A stretch of DNA of 64,000 bases from Paenibacillus chitinolyticus NBRC 15660 (GCF_000739915.1 NZ_BBJT01000005.1:310001-374000), one strand, 5' to 3'; counted from the stretch's first letter, positions 34,098-43,536 are shown. Notes: generated by a model not told the origin, from the sequence alone. Program-made: numbers and translations.

Positions 34098-35271
34098 GAA
34101 TTCCTCTCCTTTTGTCGCGGATAGACTTGAGCCATTTCAGCGTCCAGCCGGCCGTATAGGCCTGAAACATATACAGCAGAGGCAGAATGGGGAGCTTCTT
34201 GCGCACCATGTTGTCCCCGATCGTGCCGACGCCGTATTCCAGATCGCGTCCCGTTACGGTCATGTAGCCGACGAGCACCAGCGTGCAGGCATAAGCGAAG
34301 AGCAGCACCACGACAATCCGGTAAAACGCTCTCGTCTCCTTATATCGGATAAACATCAGCACCGCAAAAGCAAGCGCCACGAGCATCGCGACGGCTTCCA
34401 TGGAACGATACATCACGTTCGTTTCCCAATTTTCCGGATTGACGGGATTGGGGCTCAGGAACAGGAAGGCCGTCAGCAATACCGCATTGACGATGCCCAG
34501 TCCGCCGATTTTGACGGCGAGCACGCCGGCCGATACGACCAGCATGGCGACCGCGGTTTTGAATCTTTTCGTAAACAGCAGGTAAAAGCAGAGCGTGTAC
34601 ACGATGGCATAATCGCGCAGGCCGGTTGCGTACAGCATCACGAGCAGGAACAAAACGTACTTCCGCTTCAGCAGCAGATGCGTGCAGTACAGGCCGAGCG
34701 CCACGCAGGTGACGTCTTTTGCAAAAAGCGAAGTCATCATCATGAACGACGGGCTGACGAACAGCCCCAGAATGATCCAGCCTTCGTACATGCGGCGGTT
34801 TGCCTGCTCATAGCCGAAAAACGACCGGTTCAGCGCATAGATCAGATAAGCGATCCAGATCAGCATAACCGAGTTGTACGTAATGATGACAAGCGGATCG
34901 GACACGTCGAGAAATTTAAAGAACGGCATGTACATAAGTCCGAAAATCGGATACGCCGATGAGTTAAACAGATAGGTCGAAATATGCTCAAAGGCATAAT
35001 TCAGAAAATCACCCAGTCCCAGGTACGTGACGACCTGCTCGTAATAATGATTTTCGTCGGGTCCGGCCAAGGGAGTCGCGGTGAGCGCATAAACGAACTT
35101 CCCGATCAGCATCACGCAAAAGCCGATATACAGCAGAAACGGCTGATCCGGCCACCGGATCATGCAGAAGAGCGGCAGCAGCAGAACGAAAAAAGAAATG
35201 ATTCCCATGCGCTCATCCAGCTGAAAAATTCCTTTTTCCAGAAGCAGCATAAGGAGTACATATCCGATCAC
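34009..35271 (-). CDS. Multi-pass membrane protein, probable exopolysaccharide polymerase (Wzy-like)
   Basis: The protein has about ten to eleven membrane segments and a long loop (ALTATPLAGPDENHYYEQVVT), a topology typical of O-antigen/EPS polymerases, whose sequences are poorly conserved. The start is uncertain: a GTG at 35271 avoids overlap with the upstream gene. An ATG at 35361 would overlap it by 41 bp, with a polar N-terminus that looks like read-through of that other gene. The 3' end runs 89 bp into the acyltransferase gene, and its last 29 residues look like out-of-frame sequence of that gene. No other polymerase candidate exists in the operon. Confidence 0.75.
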   Translation of the reverse strand: MIGYVLLMLLLEKGIFQLDERMGIISFFVLLLPLFCMIRWPDQPFLLYIGFCVMLIGKFVYALTATPLAGPDENHYYEQVVTYLGLGDFLNYAFEHISTYLFNSSAYPIFGLMYMPFFKFLDVSDPLVIITYNSVMLIWIAYLIYALNRSFFGYEQANRRMYEGWIILGLFVSPSFMMMTSLFAKDVTCVALGLYCTHLLLKRKYVLFLLVMLYATGLRDYAIVYTLCFYLLFTKRFKTAVAMLVVSAGVLAVKIGGLGIVNAVLLTAFLFLSPNPVNPENWETNVMYRSMEAVAMLVALAFAVLMFIRYKETRAFYRIVVVLLFAYACTLVLVGYMTVTGRDLEYGVGTIGDNMVRKKLPILPLLYMFQAYTAGWTLKWLKSIRDKRRGIHERPRPVSQIQNGAGHRHPHSPSLPEAGA

Positions 35272-35320
35272 GAACAGGTTCCGAAGAGGAGGCGCTCCCT
35301 TCGGGAGCCCGGCTGCAGAG

Positions 35321-36454
35321 CTATGGCGCCGCAGCGTACATCCGCTCCAGTCTCCGCACACTCGTCTGAATGTCGTATCCGCACTCCTGCAGCGCCTCCA
35401 GCCGGACGGGCCAGTCTAGCCGTGATCCGACGGTTTTCTGCCGGATCGCCCCGGCCCACGTATCGGCCGATTCGTTCAGGGACAGCCGGCTGACCAGCCC
35501 CAGGTTCAGGTCCGCTTCTGCGGGCACCTGATCGGAGATGAGGCACGGAACGCCCGCAGCCTGCGCCTCAATGACCACGATGCCGAGTCCTTCGTACAGC
35601 GAAGGCAGCAGGAACAGGTCGAAGGCTCCGATCAGCTCGGGGATGTTCTTGCGCACCCCGAGCAGGTGCACATGGTCCGCGATTCCCAGCTCGCGGACCC
35701 GGGCTTCCATCTCGCTGCGCAGCGGTCCGTCCCCGATCAGCACAAGCTGAGCGTCCGGACGGGTCCGCAGGAAGCGGGCGAAGATGTCGAGCAGAAACCG
35801 GTGGTTCTTCTGCTCGCTGAATCTTCCGATGTGCCCGATCACAGGCACATGAGGGTCCGTGACCCCGACCGCTCTGCGGTAGGCCGAGCGGTCTCTCTCC
35901 AATTGCCCGTAAGGCTGGACCTGGATCGAGTTCGGGAACACGACGACCCGCTCGTCCCCCCAGCAGTCGGGCCCGAAAAGCGCTTCGCAGGCGGAGCGGG
36001 AGCAGCCGAGCATCGTTGTGGAGTTGCTGCGGATCAATCCCCGCATGTACCTCCGGTACAGGTTGCGCAGCCACGATTCCCGCTTGCTGTCGTGTGTGTT
36101 GTGGCTGTGGCTGATTCTAACCGGCACGTTCATCTCTCCGGCAAGCTTCAGCACATAGCCGCTGAACTGGTAGATGTGGCTGTGCACGACCTGATACGGT
36201 CCGTGTTCCTTCAAGTTGGCGAGGAAAGCACGGCGGAAGGCACGCAGCCCTTTTTTCGGATGGGGCTGTCTGAAAATACGGCCTCCCAGCTCGATGATCT
36301 CGTCATCGTAAAATCCTTTTTCCTCAAACTGTACGGCAAAATGAAATTCGTATTTATCCCGGTCAATCGTCCGGTACAAGTTCATCAATAGCGTTTCGAT
36401 CCCGCCGGGATGCATTTTTCCGACGACGTGAAGAATTTTCGTTTTAGGCTTCAT
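35321..36454 (-). CDS. Glycosyltransferase family 4, EpsF-like
   Basis: The 377-residue protein has a GT-B fold with HVVGKMHPGGIETLLMNLYR at the start, VRISHSHNTHDSKRESWLRN, IGHIGRFSEQKNHRFLLDIF and LPSLYEGLGIVVIEAQAAG (E-x7-E donor site). The first two stretches closely resemble B. subtilis EpsF. The ATG at 36454 follows GGGAGGATTCTGC and overlaps the pyruvyl transferase end by 11 bp. The longer frame up to 36775 lies inside the neighbouring gene and is rejected. Confidence 0.9.
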   Translation of the reverse strand: MKPKTKILHVVGKMHPGGIETLLMNLYRTIDRDKYEFHFAVQFEEKGFYDDEIIELGGRIFRQPHPKKGLRAFRRAFLANLKEHGPYQVVHSHIYQFSGYVLKLAGEMNVPVRISHSHNTHDSKRESWLRNLYRRYMRGLIRSNSTTMLGCSRSACEALFGPDCWGDERVVVFPNSIQVQPYGQLERDRSAYRRAVGVTDPHVPVIGHIGRFSEQKNHRFLLDIFARFLRTRPDAQLVLIGDGPLRSEMEARVRELGIADHVHLLGVRKNIPELIGAFDLFLLPSLYEGLGIVVIEAQAAGVPCLISDQVPAEADLNLGLVSRLSLNESADTWAGAIRQKTVGSRLDWPVRLEALQECGYDIQTSVRRLERMYAAAP

Positions 36455-37667
36455 GCAGAATCCTCCCGACGTAAGTAACAAGTTCCCGTTTTTTCTGATT
36501 GACGATCCGGACGGAGCCTTCCTGGCGGCTTTTCTCCGGGACAAGCCCGGCAAGCACTGCTTTGGGGTCCGTACGGAAATCGAGCACGTGCCCCGAGAGG
36601 CCCAGATCTTTAAAAATGCTCGCCAGCTTTTTGTCCCAGGCGATGCCGTAGGTCGGCTTGCCGAAGGAGATGGCCGGGATGCACGCATGCAGGCGCTGGG
36701 CGATAACCGTATCGCAGTCCCGGATGCTTTCGACCAGATCCCCGACATCGCCCGGATAAGGGGCGAATTCCACACCGGGCATTCCGGCCAGCCGCGGTTT
36801 GATGTAACGTTCCACGAAGGCGTTGTCGGTGTCCGCTCCGTTCGTAAAGACCCGGACGCGGCTGCCGCCGTCGGTCGCCCCTTTCGCCAGACTGTGCCAC
36901 CAATCGGCGCAATCGTCCCGTTCCCATACGTAAGAGGAATGCCGCCTCATTTCGTTGGGGTCCATGATGCCGAGCCCGACGGTCCGGACGGAAGGCAGTT
37001 TCGCAATTGCGGCCGCACGCTTTCCGGGGAAAGCTTCCAGGGTAACGAGAGCCGGATCGGATAGAGCGACGGCTTTGTGCGCCAGTGACGGAGCGATGGA
37101 AAGTAAATAAGCCAGCGAATCTTCGTCACGGACCGAAATCGTTTTAGCGTAATGCAAAATATCGGTAAACCACTTCCGGGCCAGAAAGCTCCAAGGCCCT
37201 CTCATGCCGACGAACACGACGTGAAGCGGCTTCCCCTGTCTCTTCACTTCCCGGACCAGACGGCGCATGGCGATGGGAAACGACAAGTAGGTGTCGATAA
37301 ACAAATGCCCGCCGCCGATCAGAACCGCATCCGCCTGCGTGACAAGCTCGCGGATCTGCTCGCCGAGCACGGCGTCTTTGCGCTTATGGACCGAGTACGA
37401 TTTCATGTAGCGCAGAAAATCCGGCGTCAGCTTTTTTTTCACGCTGACTTCGTTCAGTTTGTATTCGCGGGTTAGAGCGGGTCCTCCATCCGATCGCTGA
37501 ACGGAACCGCTGCGGACCGGAGTCTCTCTGTACAGACCGGCCGTCAAATCAAAGTTGGTGACGGTATATTCCCCGCAGGTGCGGATCAATTGGTTGACGG
37601 TCATCGCGATAAGACCGTCTCCCAGGTTCGTCGAATGGGGCACGCCCGCAAGCAATATATGTTTCAC
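36444..37667 (-). CDS. Polysaccharide pyruvyl transferase family protein
   Basis: These enzymes add a ketal pyruvate from phosphoenolpyruvate to a sugar. The 407-residue protein starts LLAGVPHSTNLGDGLIAMTVN and contains QADAVLIGGGHLFID, HVVFVGMRGPWS, VRDEDS and the closing IAQRLHACIPAISFGKPTYGI. All are typical of the family (EpsI/EpsO/CsaB). Its location inside the operon favours an EPS acceptor; the wall polymer that SLH domains bind is also pyruvylated, so CsaB-like action cannot be excluded. Confidence 0.9.
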   Translation of the reverse strand: MKHILLAGVPHSTNLGDGLIAMTVNQLIRTCGEYTVTNFDLTAGLYRETPVRSGSVQRSDGGPALTREYKLNEVSVKKKLTPDFLRYMKSYSVHKRKDAVLGEQIRELVTQADAVLIGGGHLFIDTYLSFPIAMRRLVREVKRQGKPLHVVFVGMRGPWSFLARKWFTDILHYAKTISVRDEDSLAYLLSIAPSLAHKAVALSDPALVTLEAFPGKRAAAIAKLPSVRTVGLGIMDPNEMRRHSSYVWERDDCADWWHSLAKGATDGGSRVRVFTNGADTDNAFVERYIKPRLAGMPGVEFAPYPGDVGDLVESIRDCDTVIAQRLHACIPAISFGKPTYGIAWDKKLASIFKDLGLSGHVLDFRTDPKAVLAGLVPEKSRQEGSVRIVNQKKRELVTYVGRILHEA

Positions 37668-37668
37668 G

Positions 37669-39021
37669 TTAGTTCCCTCGCTTTTTGTTGGCGGTCATCC
37701 AGGCAAACATCCCGATGGAAATGCCCAGCTTACGCCGGATAACGATCACCATGGCTGTTTTCCAGCAGACGGTGCAGAGCAGATTCGTAACGGCGGCCCC
37801 CAGCATGCCGAAGGCCGGGATCAAGACAAAGTTCAGCACAATGTTCAGCACGGCGGAACCGGCTAAAATCCGGCCCAATGTTTTCTGCTGACCCGTCATC
37901 GTCATCAGGGTACCCGTCTGCCCGCTGAAAGCGGAGACGAGCTGGCCGGTGGACAAAATCAGCAGCGCCAGCGATCCCCGTTTGAACTCTTCTCCGAACA
38001 GGCCGAGAATGGGATCGTTCAGAAACAGGAAGGCAACATAGATGACGCCCGCAAACAGGAATCCCGCCAGGTTGCTCAGGCTGAGCACATGCCGGAGCTG
38101 CTTGTCGTCCTTCTTGGCGTAAGACTCCGAGATGAAAGGAGCCGCCGTCATGTTGATGGCCGTCAGACCGAACGAAACGAGCGTCGCGATCCGGACGGCC
38201 GCCCCGTAAATCCCCGCCTCGGTCGTCCCCTCCATCCAGCCGAGCATCAGCACGTTGAGCTGGCCCAGCACGAGGTACATGCCCGAGACGAACATGAGCG
38301 ACAGGGAGACGTTCACCCACTCGCGGGTGTTGTAGGCGGTGCCCGCTCCTTGGATCTTCGGAGTCAGCCTGCGCTTCAGCACCCATGCGCCGATGGCGTA
38401 GGACACGGCCATGGCGGCCAGGAAGAGCAGCATCGCTTCTCCCGCTCCGGCCTTCGTGTCCGCGATGGCGTTGTAGAGAAACAGCAGCGCGATGAAAACG
38501 ACCGGGCGGATGATTTTCTCCGGCAGCTGCGCGTGCAGCATCTCCTTCAGCGCCTGAAGGGAGCTTTGGCGGAGCAGGGCCAGGGCCATCACCGGAATGC
38601 CGAGCAAGCCGGCTATGTAGGTGTAGAGCAGTTCGCCGTTCATGGATCCGCTCATCAGAAGCACGACGAGGAGCGAAATGACCGTTACGGCCAGCGACAG
38701 TCCCGCCGTGATCTGATTCGCCCGGCGGAGCAGGCCTTTCACCTCCGCCCACTGCCCGTGTGCCCGGTAGGACGAAACGTAGCGGACGATGGCCGTGTCG
38801 AACCCGAGCTTCGTCGGGAAAACCAGGAACGTCACTGCGGTCGTGACGAACGAATAATAGCCGTAGCTGACGGCGCCGAGCTGCCTGGCCAGGAGGATTT
38901 GCATAATCAGCGCGATGCCGATTCCCCCTACGTTGACCAGGAAAGACAGCGAGCTGCTTTTCATCAGCATTTTGGATAAAGAACGCTGTGTAAGTGGTTT
39001 CGCGGTTGTATGTATGCTCAT
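37669..39021 (-). CDS. Polysaccharide flippase (Wzx/EpsK-like, MATE/MOP superfamily)
   Basis: The 450-residue protein has about 12-14 membrane helices and the family beginning SLSFLVNVGGIGIALIMQ followed by QLGAVSYGYYSF. It should flip the undecaprenyl-linked repeat unit to the outer face. It starts 30 bp after the dehydratase stop and ends one base before the pyruvyl transferase start. The ribosome binding site is weak. Confidence 0.9.
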   Translation of the reverse strand: MSIHTTAKPLTQRSLSKMLMKSSSLSFLVNVGGIGIALIMQILLARQLGAVSYGYYSFVTTAVTFLVFPTKLGFDTAIVRYVSSYRAHGQWAEVKGLLRRANQITAGLSLAVTVISLLVVLLMSGSMNGELLYTYIAGLLGIPVMALALLRQSSLQALKEMLHAQLPEKIIRPVVFIALLFLYNAIADTKAGAGEAMLLFLAAMAVSYAIGAWVLKRRLTPKIQGAGTAYNTREWVNVSLSLMFVSGMYLVLGQLNVLMLGWMEGTTEAGIYGAAVRIATLVSFGLTAINMTAAPFISESYAKKDDKQLRHVLSLSNLAGFLFAGVIYVAFLFLNDPILGLFGEEFKRGSLALLILSTGQLVSAFSGQTGTLMTMTGQQKTLGRILAGSAVLNIVLNFVLIPAFGMLGAAVTNLLCTVCWKTAMVIVIRRKLGISIGMFAWMTANKKRGN

Positions 39022-39051
39022 CCCGGATTCAATTCCATTCCTGCTTTGGTT

Positions 39052-40887
39052 TTAAGAAACATTGCGGTAGGTCGGCACCAGATGCTGCAGCAGCGCGCGG
39101 ATTTCTTCGGGATCGCTGCCGAGCACGCGTTCGAGACGGCGCATTTCGAACTCCAGCTCGGTCCGGTTGATATTCATCGGCTTTCCGATAAAAATCCGGT
39201 CGTGTATCGTGGAAGACATGCCTTCCTCGCTGGTCAGCAGCTCCTCGTAAAGTTTCTCGCCCGCGCGGATACCGGAAAATTCGATATCGATATCGACGTT
39301 CGGTTCATAGCCGGAAAGCCGGATAAGGTCGGTCGCGAGATCCACGATTTTAACCGGTTTGCCCATGTCGAGAATGAACACCTCGCCGCCCTTGGCGAAA
39401 GCTCCGGCCTGAATCACGAGCTGCACCGCCTCCGGAATGGTCATAAAATAACGCACCATCTCGGGGTGGGTTACCGTTACCGGGCCTCCTCGGGCGATTT
39501 GGTCCTTGAATCTCGGGATCACGCTGCCCCGGCTGCCCAGGACATTCCCGAAGCGGACGGCCACGAATTTCGTTTTGCTGTGCTTGTCCAGACTCTGGAT
39601 AAACATTTCCGCAATCCGTTTAGTCGTCCCCATAATGCTCGTCGGGTTGACGGCTTTGTCCGTGGAAATCAGCACGAAACGCTCCGCGCCGAATTCGTCC
39701 GCGCACTCCGCCACGTTTTTGCTGCCGAATACGTTATTCTTGATCGCCTCCGACGGGTTGCGCTCCATGAGCGGCACGTGCTTGTGCGCAGCGGCGTGGA
39801 AGACGACCTGCGGGCCGAATTCGCGGAACACGTCCGCAATGCGGGTCCGGTCCTGCACATCGGCGATTACGGTTTCGATCGGAAGATTCGGGAACAGCCG
39901 GCGCATTTCCATCTCAATGCCGTAAATGCTGTTCTCGCCGTGGCCGAGAAGGAGCAGCCGGGCCGGTTTGAACGGGGCTACCTGACGGCACAGCTCGGAG
40001 CCGATAGACCCGCCCGCGCCGGTGACCAGCACGATTTTGTTCTGTACATAATCGGCGATATTTTGCAGATCCGTCTGGATGGGATCGCGCCCCAGCAGGT
40101 CTTCCACCTGCACGTCGCGCATCTGGTTGGCCGCCATTTTACCCTGGATGTATTCCTGGATGAGCGGAATGATTTTCAGACGGGCTTTCGTCGTTTTGCA
40201 AATGTTGATAATGTCCGAAATCTGCGTCTTCGACACCGAAGGCAGCGCGATAATAATATCGTCGATCCGCTGTTCTTCCACGATCCGGGGAATGTCCAGG
40301 CGGTTTCCCATGACCGGTATGCCGTGAAGCTGAAGCTTCTGTTTGTAGGGATCGTCGTCCACGAAGGCGACCGGCTTCATCATGAAGCTGTCGTTGTGCG
40401 CAAGCTCCTTCACGAACATGACGCCGCAGCTTCCGGCTCCGACGACAAGCGTCCGCTGGGCGGGTTTGCCGCCCCGGGATCTTGAGCTGCCGTAAAAGTT
40501 GTCGCAGAATACGCGCCAGACAAACCTTGATCCGCCCAGCATAAGCAGGATGCCGTTCAGATTCTGGAGGAACATGTACAGCGTAATTTCTCCGGCGGAC
40601 AGGAACGACGTCACCGCATACGAGATCAGACAGGAGACGATGACCGCTTTGGCGATCGCAACCATTTCACCGACGCTGGCATACTGCCAGATCCGGTTAT
40701 AGAGCTGGAAGTAAAACATCGCGCACGCCAGCGAGATGCCGGATACCAGTGTGTAGAGCATAATGACACTCATGACTTCCTGCGGAATGCCGCCCCGGAA
40801 ATGCGCCAGGAAAGTCAGATAAATGCTCGCCCATACGATAATCATGTCGATCAGGACAAGCATGGGCGTCCGTTTAGAATAACTCAT
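39052..40887 (-). CDS. epsC: UDP-sugar 4,6-dehydratase, membrane type (EpsC/CapD/PglF family)
   Basis: The 611-residue protein has four N-terminal membrane segments, a CoA-binding-like Rossmann domain (RTLVVGAGSCGVMFVKELA) and a catalytic short-chain domain. The latter has VLVTGAGGSIGSELCRQ, AAAHKHVPLMERNP and STDKAVNPTSIMGTTKR, the modified TDKxxxPxxxMGxxK catalytic set. It should convert UDP-GlcNAc to the 4-keto-6-deoxy sugar used by the aminotransferase at 27323. GGGAGGGG precedes the ATG. The symbol follows the B. subtilis homologue. Confidence 0.9.
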   Translation of the reverse strand: MSYSKRTPMLVLIDMIIVWASIYLTFLAHFRGGIPQEVMSVIMLYTLVSGISLACAMFYFQLYNRIWQYASVGEMVAIAKAVIVSCLISYAVTSFLSAGEITLYMFLQNLNGILLMLGGSRFVWRVFCDNFYGSSRSRGGKPAQRTLVVGAGSCGVMFVKELAHNDSFMMKPVAFVDDDPYKQKLQLHGIPVMGNRLDIPRIVEEQRIDDIIIALPSVSKTQISDIINICKTTKARLKIIPLIQEYIQGKMAANQMRDVQVEDLLGRDPIQTDLQNIADYVQNKIVLVTGAGGSIGSELCRQVAPFKPARLLLLGHGENSIYGIEMEMRRLFPNLPIETVIADVQDRTRIADVFREFGPQVVFHAAAHKHVPLMERNPSEAIKNNVFGSKNVAECADEFGAERFVLISTDKAVNPTSIMGTTKRIAEMFIQSLDKHSKTKFVAVRFGNVLGSRGSVIPRFKDQIARGGPVTVTHPEMVRYFMTIPEAVQLVIQAGAFAKGGEVFILDMGKPVKIVDLATDLIRLSGYEPNVDIDIEFSGIRAGEKLYEELLTSEEGMSSTIHDRIFIGKPMNINRTELEFEMRRLERVLGSDPEEIRALLQHLVPTYRNVS

Positions 40888-40971
40888 CTTTTCCCCTCCC
40901 TTAGTGTTGGAAACCGTTTTGATAAAAGGATGATGAATCTAAATGGAGAAAGCCGCCGTTTCCTAAGTAAA

Positions 40972-41667
40972 TCAGCTGCTATAGTCGTAATACGTGTTCA
41001 TCTTGGCGTCCTTGCGGGCGACTTTGTTCAGGACGACGCCAAGCACCCGGGCATGGACGAACTGCAGGCTGTCCCGCGCTTTCTGCACCAGCTCGCGTTT
41101 GACTCCGCCCGCGTTAACGACGAGCACGACGCCGTCGCACTGGGTCGCCACGACCTGGGCGTCACTGACGGCGAGGACGGGAGGCGTATCGACCAGAATA
41201 ACGTCGAACTCCTGTTTGAGCCGCTCCAGCAGCTCCTTCATCCGCAGGGAACCGAGAATCTCGGACGGGTTAGGCGGTAAGGTGCCGCAGGTCATGACAT
41301 ACAAACCCGGGATATCCGTCTCCTTTAGCGCTTCCTCCACTTCGGCCTGGCGCGTCAGCACATCGGTCAATCCGGTGCGGTTCGAGAGGCCGAACGTGCG
41401 GTGAGCCGTCGGTTTGCGCAGGTCCGCGTCGATCAGCAGCACTTTTTTGTCCGTTTGGGCGTACACGACGGCCAAGTTGTCGATGGTGGTGGACTTCCCT
41501 TCCCAGGGACTTGCCGAGGTAACCATCAGCGTCCGGATTTCTCCATCTACCCCGGAGTACTGGATGTTTGTCCGCAGCGTGCGGTACGTTTCGGATATCG
41601 GCGACATGGGATTGCTGTGAGCGATAATCGGTCGCTGCTTATTGGATGGGGACACCGGATGCTTCAC
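40972..41667 (-). CDS. Bacterial tyrosine kinase (BY-kinase), CapB/EpsB/YwqD type
   Basis: BY-kinases autophosphorylate a C-terminal tyrosine cluster and control polymer chain length. The 231-residue protein has Walker A' region VTSASPWEGKSTTIDN, Walker A-prime VLLIDADLRKP and Walker B VILVDTPP. The short tyrosine cluster NTYYDYSS is at the C-terminus. The P-loop carries Trp where relatives have Gly (PGxGKS to PWEGKS). The start is a GTG that lies 29 bp inside the preceding gene; the activator domain is supplied by that separate protein. Confidence 0.9.
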   Translation of the reverse strand: MKHPVSPSNKQRPIIAHSNPMSPISETYRTLRTNIQYSGVDGEIRTLMVTSASPWEGKSTTIDNLAVVYAQTDKKVLLIDADLRKPTAHRTFGLSNRTGLTDVLTRQAEVEEALKETDIPGLYVMTCGTLPPNPSEILGSLRMKELLERLKQEFDVILVDTPPVLAVSDAQVVATQCDGVVLVVNAGGVKRELVQKARDSLQFVHARVLGVVLNKVARKDAKMNTYYDYSS

Positions 41668-42394
41668 CTACTTTCTTCCCGATCGGGGTGCGTTTGGGCT
41701 TCATGTCTCCGGCCCGTATTTCAGGGACCGCTACAAGGGTCGGAAGGCCGAGATAATGCTCCACGTCTTCCTCTGTTTTCAGGGTATCGTCAAAATATTC
41801 GAGTGCGAAAACGAGTCCGATCGCGAACATGAGCGAAGCCAGGAAGCTAATGGCCACGTTCAGCGGCACATTCGGCTTGACCGGTGCCGGCGTTTTGGCC
41901 GGGTCCGCCTCATGAAGCACGAAGACGTTGTCGATTTTCATAATGTTCGGAATCTGCTTCTGGAACATCTGCGCCACCGTGTTAATCATCTGAGCTGCTT
42001 TGGAGTAGGAAGCATCTTCTAGGCTCAGCGTAAAAATCTGCGTATCGCTGACCGAACTGAACTGGATACGCCGCATAAGATCGTCGGAGGTCACTCCGTA
42101 TTCCGGATGTTCCTTGACGACAAGATCCATAATCGCCGGTGTTTTGATAATTTCTTTGTACGTGTGGATCAGGGAAATATTTGTGTTGATCGCATTCATA
42201 TCGAGCCGCAGCATTCCCTGGGTATCCGCAGGGGAGTTGACGATCAGCTTCGTGGAAGCCTGATAAACGGGCTTTAAGTAATATTTGCTTACGACGCCAG
42301 TAATCAGACAACCCGCCGCCACGATCAGCAGAATAAGCCAGAGCCTTTTACGGAGGACAGCCAAATACCGTTTAATTTCAAAATCTATACTCAC
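41639..42394 (-). CDS. Chain-length regulator / kinase activator, Wzz family (CapA/EpsA/YwqC)
   Basis: The 251-residue protein has two membrane segments flanking an extracytoplasmic domain: IKRYLAVLRKRLWLILLIVAAG near the start and NVAISFLASLMFAIGLVFALEYFDDT near the end. This is the classic Wzz layout with the conserved Pro-rich stretch KTPAPVKPNVPLN. The C-terminal tail should activate the kinase encoded by the overlapping next gene. The start codon is GTG. Confidence 0.9.
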   Translation of the reverse strand: MSIDFEIKRYLAVLRKRLWLILLIVAAGCLITGVVSKYYLKPVYQASTKLIVNSPADTQGMLRLDMNAINTNISLIHTYKEIIKTPAIMDLVVKEHPEYGVTSDDLMRRIQFSSVSDTQIFTLSLEDASYSKAAQMINTVAQMFQKQIPNIMKIDNVFVLHEADPAKTPAPVKPNVPLNVAISFLASLMFAIGLVFALEYFDDTLKTEEDVEHYLGLPTLVAVPEIRAGDMKPKRTPIGKKVGEASGVPIQ

Positions 42395-42542
42395 CTAACT
42401 GAATCCCTCGCTTTCATTTGGTATCCGTATGACGCGGCCCGATGAGGGCCTGCGGACAGCAAGCTGCTTTTTTCCATACTTCACCGCATTAAAACAATGT
42501 CTAATTGCCGCTTTGTAACCTTAAAGCACAGAGGTGCGCCAT

Positions 42543-43310
42543 TCAACGGAACATCGCAAAAATCCTCCGGGGCCTGCCTGCGACCGGTTCCCTTTTTTCC
42601 AAAGCAAGATCGTTCGCTACCCGGATAGCGTTCCGGCGGCAGTATTCCGCGTAATCCCCGCCTATCTTCGCCTCTATCTTCTCATAGGCTTCACTCAGCC
42701 TGAACGGCCTGCGAACCAGATCGTGCGCATCCGACGCAACCAGATGAATCAACCGGCGGGAGCAAAGCTCAAAGGCGAGCGACTGTACTTTCGAGCCGAA
42801 TGTGCCCAGGATGGAATCCGAGGTGAGCTGAAATACCGCTCCCCATTCCGCAAGCTGCAGCAGCTTGTCCGGATCTCCCGCAACCTCCGCATTCCTCTCG
42901 GGGTGCGCAATTACGGGCACGAGTCCCAAAACCGAACATTCATGGCAGATCTCGGCCAGCTCCGCAGGAAGGGAGTAAGCCGGACATTCAATCAGCAGAT
43001 AACGGGTTCCCCCAAGCGTGAGCAAAGTATCCTCGTACCAGTCATTGATCAGATTCGGGGTAACGCGGATCTCCTGGCCGCTTTTAACGTGAAGCGGAAT
43101 GCCGTGCTCCAATAAGGACTCATTCAACCCGGCTACCGCTTCTTCAATGTCAGCAGAGGGGGTGTAATAGCGGCTCGTCCGATGATGAGGCGTAGCGAAT
43201 ACCGTCGATATTCCATTCGACACCGCCATTCGCGCCATTTCGAGCGATTGCTCCAGACTGCCTGGCCCATCATCCAGACCGTGAAGGATGTGTGTATGGA
43301 TATCAATCAT
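42543..43310 (-). CDS. Metal-dependent tyrosine phosphatase, CpsB/YwqE (PHP family)
   Basis: The enzyme reverses BY-kinase phosphorylation. The 255-residue protein has the PHP motifs MIDIHTHILHGLDDGP, FATPHHRTSRYY, IAHPERN and LVASDAHDL, giving the His/Asp metal ligands. It is the first gene of the exopolysaccharide operon; GGAGGG precedes the start. A 148-bp gap with a GGCCC/GGGCC hairpin separates it from the Wzz gene. Confidence 0.93.
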   Translation of the reverse strand: MIDIHTHILHGLDDGPGSLEQSLEMARMAVSNGISTVFATPHHRTSRYYTPSADIEEAVAGLNESLLEHGIPLHVKSGQEIRVTPNLINDWYEDTLLTLGGTRYLLIECPAYSLPAELAEICHECSVLGLVPVIAHPERNAEVAGDPDKLLQLAEWGAVFQLTSDSILGTFGSKVQSLAFELCSRRLIHLVASDAHDLVRRPFRLSEAYEKIEAKIGGDYAEYCRRNAIRVANDLALEKREPVAGRPRRIFAMFR

Positions 43311-43507
43311 TCATTTTCCCTCCAGATCCGAATGTTACTAAAATTATGTCACAAAACGTATGGATTGCATGAGGGTGTATAGTTATAAATTCATGTAGTC
43401 ACTCTTGCTTATTTTGCACAGCGAAGTATGAGCTGGATTTCCTGTTTGTTTTTGTTTTTATTTATCTCTTTTTCCAGTTATTTATAATTATTTCGCGGTA
43501 TTTTACG

Positions 43508-43536
43508 ATTAAAATGCTATCTTCCGCTTCTTGCAA
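43508..43536 (-). promoter_or_regulatory. Probable promoter of the exopolysaccharide operon
   Basis: The minus strand has TTGCAA (43531-43536), a 17-bp spacer and TTTAAT (43508-43513). The transcript would have a leader of about 190 nt, which is very AT-rich between 43440 and 43500 (repeats of the ATAAATAA type). Confidence 0.55.

Noticed and set aside
42395-42542. EAR antitermination RNA between the first exopolysaccharide genes
   Set aside because: The 148-bp gap has only one short GGCCC/GGGCC hairpin, and I could not recognise the EAR fold; an Infernal search would decide.
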